Assembly: GCA_963693365.1 (NCBI GenBank)
Contig: CAVNZM010000049.1
Coordinates: 1-28,670, forward strand
Source: Amoebidium appalachense
Lineage: Eukaryota; Ichthyosporea
DNA length: 28,670 nucleotides
Direction of reading: 5' to 3'
Positions within the stretch are counted from its first letter, which is position 1; each line of letters begins with the position of its first letter. The notes under the pieces were generated by a model. It was not told the origin of the DNA and did no database searches. It saw only the letters and a list, made by a program, of their open reading frames with translations. This document shows, piece by piece, positions 20,551-28,670 of the stretch. The position numbers and the translations under genes are program-made.

Positions 20551-23500
20551 ATGGCTCTGGCCGAGTTTGTGCAGGAGCTCAAGTCGTGGGCTGCTGACCC
20601 GGCCAACGACTATGGGTATGCTCCCCTGTTCTTTTCACCCCTGCCCAGCTCAACCCCCCCCCCCCCCCCCCCTTTTTTTTTTTCACCTATTGCCGTTGAA
20701 ACAAGGGTTGGCCTCGGTATCACACACTACCTCACCTATTGCTGCTGGAACAAAGGACGGGGAGCCGAGCTCTACACGACTATCGCCAAGCAACTTTTGC
20801 TGCCCCCCCCCCCCCCCAAGACGCAATTGATGACTTGGGCCCTCCCTGAGGATGGGCTCTGCTTATGACGCATACTGTGCGCATGGCTGATGTTGCATAC
20901 TTGAATGTTGCCTTTGCATGTGTCCTTCGTGTATGCGTACTTCGTACCGTGTTCCGCATTCAAACCCCCCCCCCGCCCCCCTTCCCCCCCTCTCTGCATG
21001 GGTCAAAACTCAGGTACTGTGGATGATGTGGTCGCCCCCTGAAGATGGGCTCTGCATATTATGCATACTCTGTGTGTGGTTTGCACTCTGCGTTGTGTTG
21101 TCCGTTATCTTGTGTACTTGGTACTTTATGACGCATCCAACCCCCCCCCCCCCCCCCTGAGGATGGGCTCTGCTTATTATGCATACTCTTTATGTATCAT
21201 ATTGCACTCTGCATCGTGTTATCCGTTGTTCTTGTGTACTTGGTACTTTATGACGCATTCACCCCCCCCCCCCCCCCAAAAAAAAAAAAAAAAAATAAAA
21301 ATAAAAAAATAAAGAAAGAAGAAAAAAGGAAGAAAGGAAAGAAAGGGGCTTTTTTGTAGATACATGACATCCAAAAAACTATCAAGCAAATTTGCTTGGA
21401 GAAGGACATGCATGTGCCCTTCACATACAGAGTTGAAACTAAGGGCATGCATGTGTCTGCACAGACCACAGCCATGTTCCATGCAACTGCCAGGCATGCA
21501 GCTGTGAAAGCACTTTTGCACATGCACTGACCAGCTCTCTCCCTAGGCCTGGGGCCGGCAGTCTGTGCCTGCAGCTAGAGCAGCTGAAGGCCGAGGCGCA
21601 GGACACCCCCCTGGTGCTGGCTGCAAGGCACCAGCAGGCGGCAGCATACCGGGCGGCCGTGCTTGCACTTGGTAACATGCCAGCACCCTGGTACCCATGC
21701 ACACTCATACTCGCATGTTAATCCGCCAGCATGCAAGGTTCCCATGCTCTGACCAAGACGCACGGCGGGTCTGTATGCCACCCTTTTCTTTTGCTATCCA
21801 AGCAATTATTTCTGAGGATCCGCTAGAGGCAATACAGAGACTCTTGTACAAGCAGAACTCTTGCCCGAGAGTAAGGGTTGAAGAAAGTGTTCGTTTCCCT
21901 CTTGTATGTGTGCGCACTGCATGGGGCCGGGGTTAGAGCAGCCCAGTCCTGTGAAGTGTGGTGAGCTTTGCCCAAATTAAGTCAGAGCAAGCTTGGCCCG
22001 TCAAAGAATATTTCAAATACCTCAGGGACGCCAAGTGTCGACAAGTCAAGAGTAGCCTGATGCTCTGATCTAGTGGCCCAGAGTTCCTATGCAATTGGCA
22101 CTAGCACTGACCAGGCCAGGTGCAGAGCGAGACCGGGCGGTGCTGGAGGCTGAGGCGCAGCAACTGCAGCGGCAGCATGAGCACGGCAGGGCCCAGGCGG
22201 CACGCCAGCGGCAGTGCGACACACTGGCTGGTATGCTGGCTCAGCTGCCTGATGCTGACGGCCTGGACAGGTGTGTGGTGGCCCGGGAATGGAATGGGCA
22301 CTCTGCTGGTGGGCTTGTGGGGTCGCCTGTAATTGAAATGGTGTTAATGAACACTGCCACACACACACATTCATGGGACACAAACATATGCTGTTGCACA
22401 CTAGCTGCACAGTTCTATGAACGCACACATGCACACACGCACGTACACAAACACGGACACATACATACACAATAACGCACTTGTGCACACACACGCATAG
22501 TATTACATGCAAACAGCTACACACAACCTCCCCAAAGCAGCCGCACGTTCACACACATTCTGCCTGTCATACTCATTCCTTTTGCAACTACGCCTGCAGA
22601 CCCATGGTTGCCCAGTCACATACCTGCCGCACAGTTAACCACCAACCCCCATCACTGGCGGCACACGTAAAATTTTATGCATGTTTACATACTGCTGCTT
22701 CCGACCACCCCTGAAGTACAGTAGCACATTATGATATAGACCAGGTAGCACATGTAGACAGTATGACGTAGGAAAAACCGAGGCATGTCTGGTTTGTGAC
22801 ATCTACTATAGTACCCTTGCTAGGCAGCATTCCAGGAGTTTGAGACAGTCAGTTATACAATGTGAAAGAAGCATGTTCTTTTCATTTCCTCTTGTTGCCC
22901 TCCAAATTCATGCACTCATATGTGCAAGTCACACACTTACAAGTGGACATATACACATACACGAACACGAGAAGCACAAACACATGCGTGCTACATGCAG
23001 CCTCGCCTACACAGGCACGTGTTCATGTTCACCCCGCCATAGTACGCCAATGCCAATATGCAACCACACATGCAAAGCTCTGGCTAACAGCCCAAGCCAT
23101 GCCCACACACTTGCCGCCCAGTTGAGCACCATCCTGCACCATTCAAACACACAAAGCTCATACCTTGCACCTGCGATAGCCTCCGACCACCACACAAGTA
23201 GCACAATAGAGAGTATGCACGCAACATGTCCGAGTCTGCTTTGTGACATCTACCCTTACTACTGTATGCAGCCTTGCGGCAGCTTGGGAAAATGTTGGTG
23301 AAGGGGGACGCATATTCTTACACAGTTCTTCTTTTGGTCCTGCCGAATCAGCAAAGTATGCAACTTGCGGCGGGACATAGCCAGTTTGCAGTTGGACAAA
23401 GCAAGAAATGCGCAGACTCTCAGCCAACGCCAAGCCCAGGTCAGTGCCTTGTGACCCTTTTGCAATCCGTCCTGTTTGCTCCCAAGCTGCTGTCCTAGGA

Positions 23501-24033
23501 TGTGCACAGCATCTACTCATTTATCAAGCTGTTTTTTGGTTGGCCTGCTACAGTTGCGACCGCTAATGTGAGTAATGACATCTGTAACCGTTGATGTCAA
23601 AACCAGGGCACAGAACTTGCAAGCGATTCCCCACAAGGGAAGCAGCAATACCATTCAACCTTTTTTTCCACCAGTGTGGTCATGCACCGGAATCTCATTT
23701 TTTTTCCACTCAGCTGGCATGTTTGCTTCAAGGCGCCTGTGAGCTCAAGCAACATTTTGCAAAGGAGGCACAGCCTGTAGCGCAAGCAGTGGAAGGGCCT
23801 ACTGGTAGCCAGCAAAGAGACGATGGTAAGTGCTGCCACAGCATGCAGGGATCACAAACACACATCAATGCATTGGGCAAAGTTCCTGCAAAGTGCAGGC
23901 TCTTATATAACATAGACTTTCAACAGTTCACCAAGTAGATCGACCTGTGCAGGCCTGCTACGTGAATATTAATACCGTGATGGCCTAATCAGGAAGACTT
24001 GACGGATTCAGTCAGATACGTCTCTCTCTCCCC

Positions 24034-24086
<53 letters not shown>

Positions 24087-24160
24087 GCAGACCGAAATTC
24101 ACCTTTTGCAGGGGGGCCGGGGTCGGGGAGGGGGCGGGCTGGGCGGGCCCGTTGCGGGCG

Positions 24161-24217
<57 letters not shown>

Positions 24218-25401
24218 GGGATTCCTGTGGCTCCATGCATTTTTTAGCCCGACCCAAAGTGACCGATTGGAACAAAAATGCGTATTTCTGTCCGAAACCA
24301 ATCAAGAAGTCATTTACGTCATAAATTGACAAATGTGGCTACTTTTGGATATCTGTTAATTCAATGGGGTCACACCAAGCGGAATCGGCGAAACACAAGT
24401 GAAACCATCCCAGTGGATGGTTGGCGCCGGCTAGAACTCCTCGGTATTGTTTGTGAAAAAAATGCATACAGCGTTTTTTTTTAACCTGTTCATACCGGCA
24501 AATTTCCCAAGATCGAGATCGAGGTCTCACTTTTCGACATGACCAAGTTTGTGCTCTAATGTGAGCATGACGTTGATAAGAACTAGCCAAATAAAATTTG
24601 CACGAGACTAAAATGCACGTTTGTCCTTCGTTTTATGCAAAAAAAAAAAAAATTGAATATTGTCTAGCACACAATACCTTGTATATATATCTAACTATGA
24701 GGGTTGCCGGCTTGACGACATCCAAATGTCGTCAATGCAAACATCTGATTGGACCAATTTGTGAATGGCAGAATATGATTGGTCGATTCAGTCACATTCG
24801 ATGGCAGCTCCCAAATTTTCTCAGAATCTCGAAAGTGACTTCAAAAACAGATACAAACGTATACAAAATAATGTTATTTTTCCCGAACCAACTTAGAAAC
24901 ATAAGTAGGTAAGACTTATACCTGTCGATATATACAATGTATTTGAGCTTTTTCTATTGATCTTGAGCTGCAATAGAGTTGTTTAGAGCCAGTCGGGTCC
25001 CGACCAAATCAATTTAGTGCCGGCCCGAAGAGGGTAAAAAGAGGTGTAGCAATATTATGTGAGACGCATGAGCCTCGTGGTCTATAGGTGATCTTGACAA
25101 TTCACGGGTTGTTTGGTCTGGCCTGGTCTTGCTACTGACCTGACTCTCTGTCACGTCCTCAGATATGCAACTTGACGGAAGAGAGGAGGGTGAGGTGGAG
25201 GAGGATGATAATGCTGGCTGTGGTTTTGATCCATCATTGGATAGTGCTCCGCGCCGGGGATCCACAGTTCACCGACCAGCCGGGGTATAAGTGTCGCAGT
25301 TCTGACAGTGATGATGACAGGCTCATTTCTAAGAGGCGCAACGCTGCCACTGTGACAGTGTACCATGCATTTCTGAGCCACCTTCTTGGAACTACGCACA
25401 G
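20551..25401 (+). CDS. Uncharacterised coiled-coil protein, likely full-length gene version (3' end uncertain)
   Basis: Exons: 20551-20615, 21547-21671, 21803-21870 (as in copy 1), then in unique DNA about 22074-22270, 23352-23439, 23714-23825 and 25163-25401. Borders are gt...ag, and phases agree at every joint if the fourth exon starts at 22074 after gatctag; acceptors at 22115 or 22120 break the phase. The product is rich in Ala, Gln, Leu and Arg heptad-like stretches ([55 protein letters not shown]), followed by an acidic part (EEGEVEEDD) and [14 protein letters not shown]. The last exon needs one G fewer in the run before 25288 to join its acidic and SDSDDD parts; as printed it stops at TAA there. 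A possible final exon at 25476-25529 (EVAEIMTSASVWNRVYK, TGA) is unconvincing. The family is unknown. Confidence 0.6.
20820..20964 (+). repeat. Poly-C-bounded element D (copy 2)
   Basis: This is the counterpart of 9787-9931, the A/B hybrid. Confidence 0.65.
20998..21140 (+). repeat. Poly-C-bounded element E (copy 2)
   Basis: This is the counterpart of 9965-10107. It has one substitution in the conserved end, gacgcatcc for gacgcattc at 21137. Confidence 0.7.
21158..21261 (+). repeat. Poly-C-bounded element F (copy 2)
   Basis: This is the counterpart of 10123-10226, starting at the end of the C run 21141-21157. Confidence 0.7.
22625..22806 (+). repeat. Diverged intronic repeat, first member
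   Basis: It pairs with 23112-23253. Shared blocks in order are tgccgc.cagtt, ccgaccacc, gtagcaca, gtatg, catgtc and tttgtgacatctac. It lies in the large intron between the exons ending at 22270 and starting at 23352. Both members follow CA-rich stretches. An old duplication or two copies of an unknown element are possible. Confidence 0.55.
23112..23253 (+). repeat. Diverged intronic repeat, second member
   Basis: It pairs with 22625-22806, and is shorter by about 40 bp. Both members end in the same tttgtgacatctac. Confidence 0.55.
24036..24216 (+). repeat. Two (AT)n blocks flanking a GC-rich island
   Basis: (AT)n at about 24036-24084 and (TA)n at 24163-24216 enclose a segment of about 78 bp that turns strongly G-rich (gggggccggggtcggggagg, then gggcgggctgggcggg). 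The AT blocks are self-complementary and can pair with each other to extrude the island as a loop. It lies in the last large intron of the coiled-coil gene. Confidence 0.85.
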
Positions 25402-25649
25402 GTTATCGGTTATCTGGATATGTGATCACTGAACTTCGCTATGGGCATGATAATATTTTGTTGCCTGGCTTACAGGAAGTGGCTGAAATAATGACAAGTG
25501 CCAGTGTATGGAATAGAGTATACAAATGATATATTCCTGGGTCATACTATCTCACTGAGTACTACACTAGTGTTCCTATTTTTTGCTGTTCCATTATTTC
25601 TTTCGGTGGTGCTGGTGGGGTGTTGGGGGAGAAACTTTAAGGGTGGAGG

Positions 25650-25651
<2 letters not shown>

Positions 25652-25714
<63 letters not shown>

Positions 25715-25726
25715 GGGGGGGGGGGG
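25652..25726 (+). repeat. (GT)n followed by a G run
   Basis: A (GT) block of about 46 nt passes directly into about 28 G. This is one of few long G (not C) runs on the + strand. Confidence 0.9.
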
Positions 25727-25744
25727 AGGGGGGAGGCAACAACA

Positions 25745-25800
25745 GGGTATTTGCCAGGTTTAGTGATGCCTGATGAACAGGTATTTGCCGGGTTTGCTGA
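25745..25800 (+). repeat. 34-bp imperfect tandem duplication
   Basis: aacagggtatttgccaggtt and aacaggtatttgccgggttt lie about 34 bp apart, both followed by tgat. No supported reading frame uses them. Confidence 0.7.
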
Positions 25801-26376
25801 TAGCTATCAGGCAAAGATTTGTCCTAGAACCTCGGCCACTGTAAGCCTGTTACACATGCAAAAAGTACGGCCATAACTGTGCAACAACTTTAACTGTCAA
25901 CGTCAGGTCATTTGTCCACGCCTGGTTTACTACTAAATAAACCGCCATTCGGGCGAAGAATTGCACGCCATGGAGCTAGACTGGCTTGAGCTAAAGCCAG
26001 CCTGTTATATATATATGCAAACAGCATGTACTTTAGCCGTGCGGGTACTGACACTGAAGCAAAAATGAAACAACACACCTTCCATCATGATGGTGTACAT
26101 AGGCTACCTCAGTCTACCTTTATTAATACCGAATACTATGATGTAAGCCCCCGCCCCCCTCCCCCCCCCCCCCCCTTTGTTGCAGGCCAAAGTGTCGTCC
26201 AGGCCAAAGTGTTGTCATCTCTAATTAAAATCCAGGTCGTCAAATTTGACTGATCTAGGGTGAATATCGGGCAGGCCAAAATGCACCCCCTCCCCCCCCC
26301 CCCCTCCCCCCCTACGACCCTGGGTGACAGGGGGGTCAGAGGGTTTGTATGTGGTGGGAGAAACACAGTGTGGGTG

Positions 26377-26377
<1 letters not shown>

Positions 26378-26409
<32 letters not shown>

Positions 26410-26461
26410 GGGGGGGCTAATAAAAATCCTTTGTCGTAACCTCCCCCCCCCCCCCCCCCCC
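26378..26461 (+). repeat. Facing G and C runs able to form a long hairpin
   Basis: G 26378-26408 (then agggggg) is followed after about 27 nt by C 26443-26461. The two runs are complementary, giving a possible G:C stem with an A+T-rich loop. Confidence 0.8.
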
Positions 26462-27474
26462 TACAGTCCGCGTCCGCGCCACGGCCATCTAGAAACACCA
26501 GGCCGCCTAACGCGTTTAACATTCCCGGGATAATGACATCTTAACCACAAAAGGCTATTCTGCATTCCACAAGGGGGTGCGGCCTACTTTTCATGGCAAC
26601 CGCGTATCCAGACGATTACGTAATCGTGCATTGAATTTGAAGATCCGAATCGGGTCACACCACGGCCCATAATGCAGCGCTTATCATTTGTAAATATTAA
26701 ATACTCAAATCGAATCGGGCTGAAAGAAAAGCCCGACGGGTATCGCGGAGAAAACTGCTGCACTTGCCGTACAAACAAAAGCATGAGTAAGCTGTTTTTC
26801 TGCTCCACTTTTTTTGTCTTGTTGTTGTTGCAAGCACTTTGAGCCACTTTGGGCATATAATGAGAACAAAATAATCTAATAGTATCTAACATATACCTTC
26901 ATTTGCAAGGATGGCATACGGCAACTGTTATCATAATGGCTGGTAGACCCGGATCCGTTCCGGTTTCTCTCTGTTCCCGCCCTCCCTCCTCTCACTTTTT
27001 GGCGAGCGGACCTCAAGCGTTAGCGTGTTGCTGCTCAGTCCTCGCGACTGTACGGGTTTCCACTTTTCGGTGAAAGTCGCTACTATATGGCATTGCATGG
27101 TGCGAAGCTCTTCATTATAACAGCAGCATCGGCAGCAAAACACCTTGGAAATGTGGTGAGTACAAGAGCTCTCTTGTCGCTCCGTATTACTAACCCCTAA
27201 CAACCGGCACCGGTCTCCTGGACGGCCCTGTTTGAGTTTCTTTATGTCCCTTGTTACCAAGTATTTTTGTCACAACTCTGACATAAAAGGATAACCGTTG
27301 TATTTTCTATTGTCTTTTTGCTGACCGCTCTATTATACAGACCAACTACCCATGTACCTGGGTTCAAACACGACATCTCTATCTCAACGTTTTACCTAAG
27401 TCTAAGCCATGTTTTTCCAGTTACTGTTTTGGTTGGAATGTTTGATACACGTGTGTAAGTTCTTGCCTCTCTCT

Positions 27475-27499
27475 GCACACACACACACACACACACACC

Positions 27500-27564
<65 letters not shown>

Positions 27565-27587
27565 ACACACATCCCAAAGCACACACA

Positions 27588-27632
<45 letters not shown>
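27475..27632 (+). repeat. Interrupted (CA)n microsatellite
   Basis: About 158 bp of CA repeats with ccacccaccc and catcccaaagc interruptions. Cys/Val or His/Thr frames over it are artefacts. Confidence 0.9.
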
Positions 27633-27910
27633 CACATACATTCGCTCTGTATCTATGAATTTATGTGGATATATGTATATGTATATACGTATTTATATAT
27701 GTCCAAACTGCACATGTTGAAAAAAAACGTCACTACTCAGAGCTACACCTGCACTTCATCAGTCGTGCAGGTTATCGGCTAAAGTTGCTTGGTTATTCAA
27801 CATGCTATGCCCGTTTGTTTTTATGTTCACAACAGGTTGTCTCTACTTTTGCACTACGTCTACCCGTTACACATCTATTTTAGGGTGTGGTACTTAACCC
27901 CCATGTTTTA

Positions 27911-28000
27911 GATTAATATCTTCAAGATTAATCAATCTTATAGTATCCCGGGAATTCTGGAAAATCGGTCAATTAGAGTGATTAATCTTCAACATTAATC
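27911..28000. other. Cluster of ATTAAT motifs
   Basis: gattaata at 27911, gattaatc at 27926 and 27980 (itself a palindrome) and cattaatc at 27993 lie within 90 bp. TAATC is a half-site bound by K50-class homeodomain proteins in animals; whether that applies depends on the unknown host. It could equally be A+T-rich coincidence or a decayed repeat. Confidence 0.3.
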
Positions 28001-28337
28001 TCAACTCCCCCTCAAAAAACGGAGTTTTTCCCCGTAAAAATGGTCGGACGGGGCTGAAACTTTCCATGAGCGAAGCAAACATATATAGGTTTGAAAGCCC
28101 AGCGGCTGGGTGTGTGTTGCATATGGACTTTTCGGCACAGCGAGAGCGTGACGGTAGGTGAATATGGATATCGAGGATCATTATTCAAGGAGCCACAGTG
28201 ACTGCTGCAACTGAAGGCTTGAATGATTGATCTGAGTGTGCTGTATTGCATTATGATGTGGGGGGGAAAACGCTGCGTTTCAACAAAGAAATAGGAGAGC
28301 AATGCTTTTAAGTTACACCCCTCGAGTGCAGTATACC

Positions 28338-28380
28338 ATTGGTTGCTGTTCGAACAAGACCCATTTATGGTGTGACGTAT
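28338..28380. promoter_or_regulatory. CCAAT box and CRE-like site upstream of right-edge gene
   Basis: An inverted CCAAT (attgg, 28338-28342) and tgacgtat (28373-28380), close to a cAMP-response element half, lie 185-230 bp before the ATG at 28565. The spacing is plausible for a proximal promoter if the first exon begins nearby. The assignment rests on motifs only. Confidence 0.3.
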
Positions 28381-28551
28381 AGCCTTTTTTAGCTGTTGTA
28401 AACAAACAACACGGGCCGTGGCTACTTTTGAGGACCCTGCTTGTAGATTATCATCTCACACCCAACTTGAACCCGTAGCGTTGCTGTGGATACACCCTGT
28501 CGTTTTTACTTTCTTTTTGTTTTCATGTTTTCTTTTTTTTTGTTTTTGGTG

Positions 28552-28581
28552 ATGGACGCAAAGAATGGAAGGGGACTTTGA
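28552..28581 (+). CDS. Short upstream ORF overlapping the right-edge start
   Basis: ATG at 28552 opens a nine-codon frame ending in TGA at 28579-28581, overlapping the main ATG at 28565 in another frame. If both are in the mRNA it would reduce initiation at the main start. Alternatively a splice acceptor at cgcaaag (ending 28563) after the T-rich tract would exclude it. Confidence 0.25.
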   Translation: MDAKNGRGL

Positions 28582-28670
28582 AATAATATTTGATGATAGT
28601 GGTGGGTTTGAAGCCGGGGCAGTAGACTCAGACATCTTTAACGATTTCTTTGCTGACGAACGCACAAGTG
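28565..28670 (+). CDS. N-terminal exon of an unknown protein, cut by the window end
   Basis: The frame is open from ATG 28565 to the edge (35 codons). It starts MEGDFEIIFDDSGGFEAG and continues with DIFNDFFADERTS. It is strongly acidic with regularly placed Phe and Ile, the look of a transcription activation domain, but too short to assign. A T-rich stretch precedes it. It could be a first exon or an internal exon whose acceptor lies at cgcaaag. Confidence 0.45.
   Translation, partial: MEGDFEIIFDDSGGFEAGAVDSDIFNDFFADERTS

Larger units (their letters stand above)
25402..28564. other. Mostly unassigned region before the right-edge gene
   Basis: No exon can be supported with confidence over about 3.1 kb, and long open frames here match no family I recognise. 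Present are a GT/G tract, a 7-bp stem hairpin at 25981-26000 (ctggctt...aagccag), C runs at 26161-26175 and 26443-26461, a G run at 26378-26408, a 17-bp near-duplicate caggccaaagtgt near 26183-26216, a (CA)n array at about 27475-27632, and a cluster of attaatc motifs at 27911-28000. The composition is more A+T rich than the left part. Confidence 0.5.

Noticed and set aside
22074-25401. THO complex subunit 5 identity for the coiled-coil gene
   Set aside because: A coil, a short [11 protein letters not shown] stretch and an acidic-then-basic segment recall the layout, but no diagnostic motif such as the LPPPLYV region is present.
26931-27260. A 109-codon - strand frame as a gene
   Set aside because: The composition is not protein-like, no family is recognised, there is no splice support, and it lies in a poorly conserved-looking A+T-richer region.
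28012-28302. A 96-codon - strand frame upstream of the right-edge gene
   Set aside because: It is a chance open frame. No motifs are seen, and it overlaps probable promoter sequence of the + strand gene.

Overview
This is nuclear DNA from a eukaryote with many introns. Genes are recognisable only as short exons with GT...AG borders and matching phases. Exon codons favour G or C at the third position, start codons sit in gccATGG contexts, and there is a short interstitial TTTAGGG-type telomeric tract. One TGTAA polyadenylation-type signal follows a stop codon. Together these hint at a green alga or a similar protist, but the clade is not proven. The GART present is of the fungal-like INLHPALP type.

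Layout. Positions 1-10921 and 10922-21955 are two nearly identical copies of one roughly 11 kb unit in direct tandem. Position 1 aligns with 11003, and the shared sequence ends at 10921 and 21955. Each unit holds, in order: the 3' exons of a phosphoribosylglycinamide formyltransferase gene (GART, + strand); a complete ten-exon gene on the - strand for a five-finger CCCH zinc-finger protein of the ZC3H3 / plant C3H7 family; and the first three exons of an uncharacterised coiled-coil gene (+ strand). The duplication breakpoints lie inside genes. The left GART runs in from outside the window and may be intact. The second GART lacks its N-terminal exons. The first coiled-coil gene is cut after exon 3, while the second continues into unique sequence as far as about 25.4 kb. 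The copies differ mainly in homopolymer and microsatellite length plus a handful of substitutions, so a very recent duplication and an uncollapsed allelic overlap in the assembly are both open.

The non-coding space is dominated by simple sequence: C runs up to about 47 nt, overwhelmingly on the + strand; poly-A, poly-T, CA/GT and CACACG arrays; and a 41/47-bp minisatellite. A family of short dispersed elements also lies there, each bounded by poly-C tracts. From about 24 kb the sequence is richer in A+T, with few recognisable exons. The window ends inside the first coding exon of another + strand gene with an acidic N-terminus.

The most unusual items are the poly-C-bounded elements; the minisatellite, which re-copies the branch site, acceptor and exon start of a GART 3' splice site about ten times; and a telomeric insert flanked by 16-bp direct repeats. 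The genes share no obvious pathway (purine synthesis, nuclear RNA processing, unknown).
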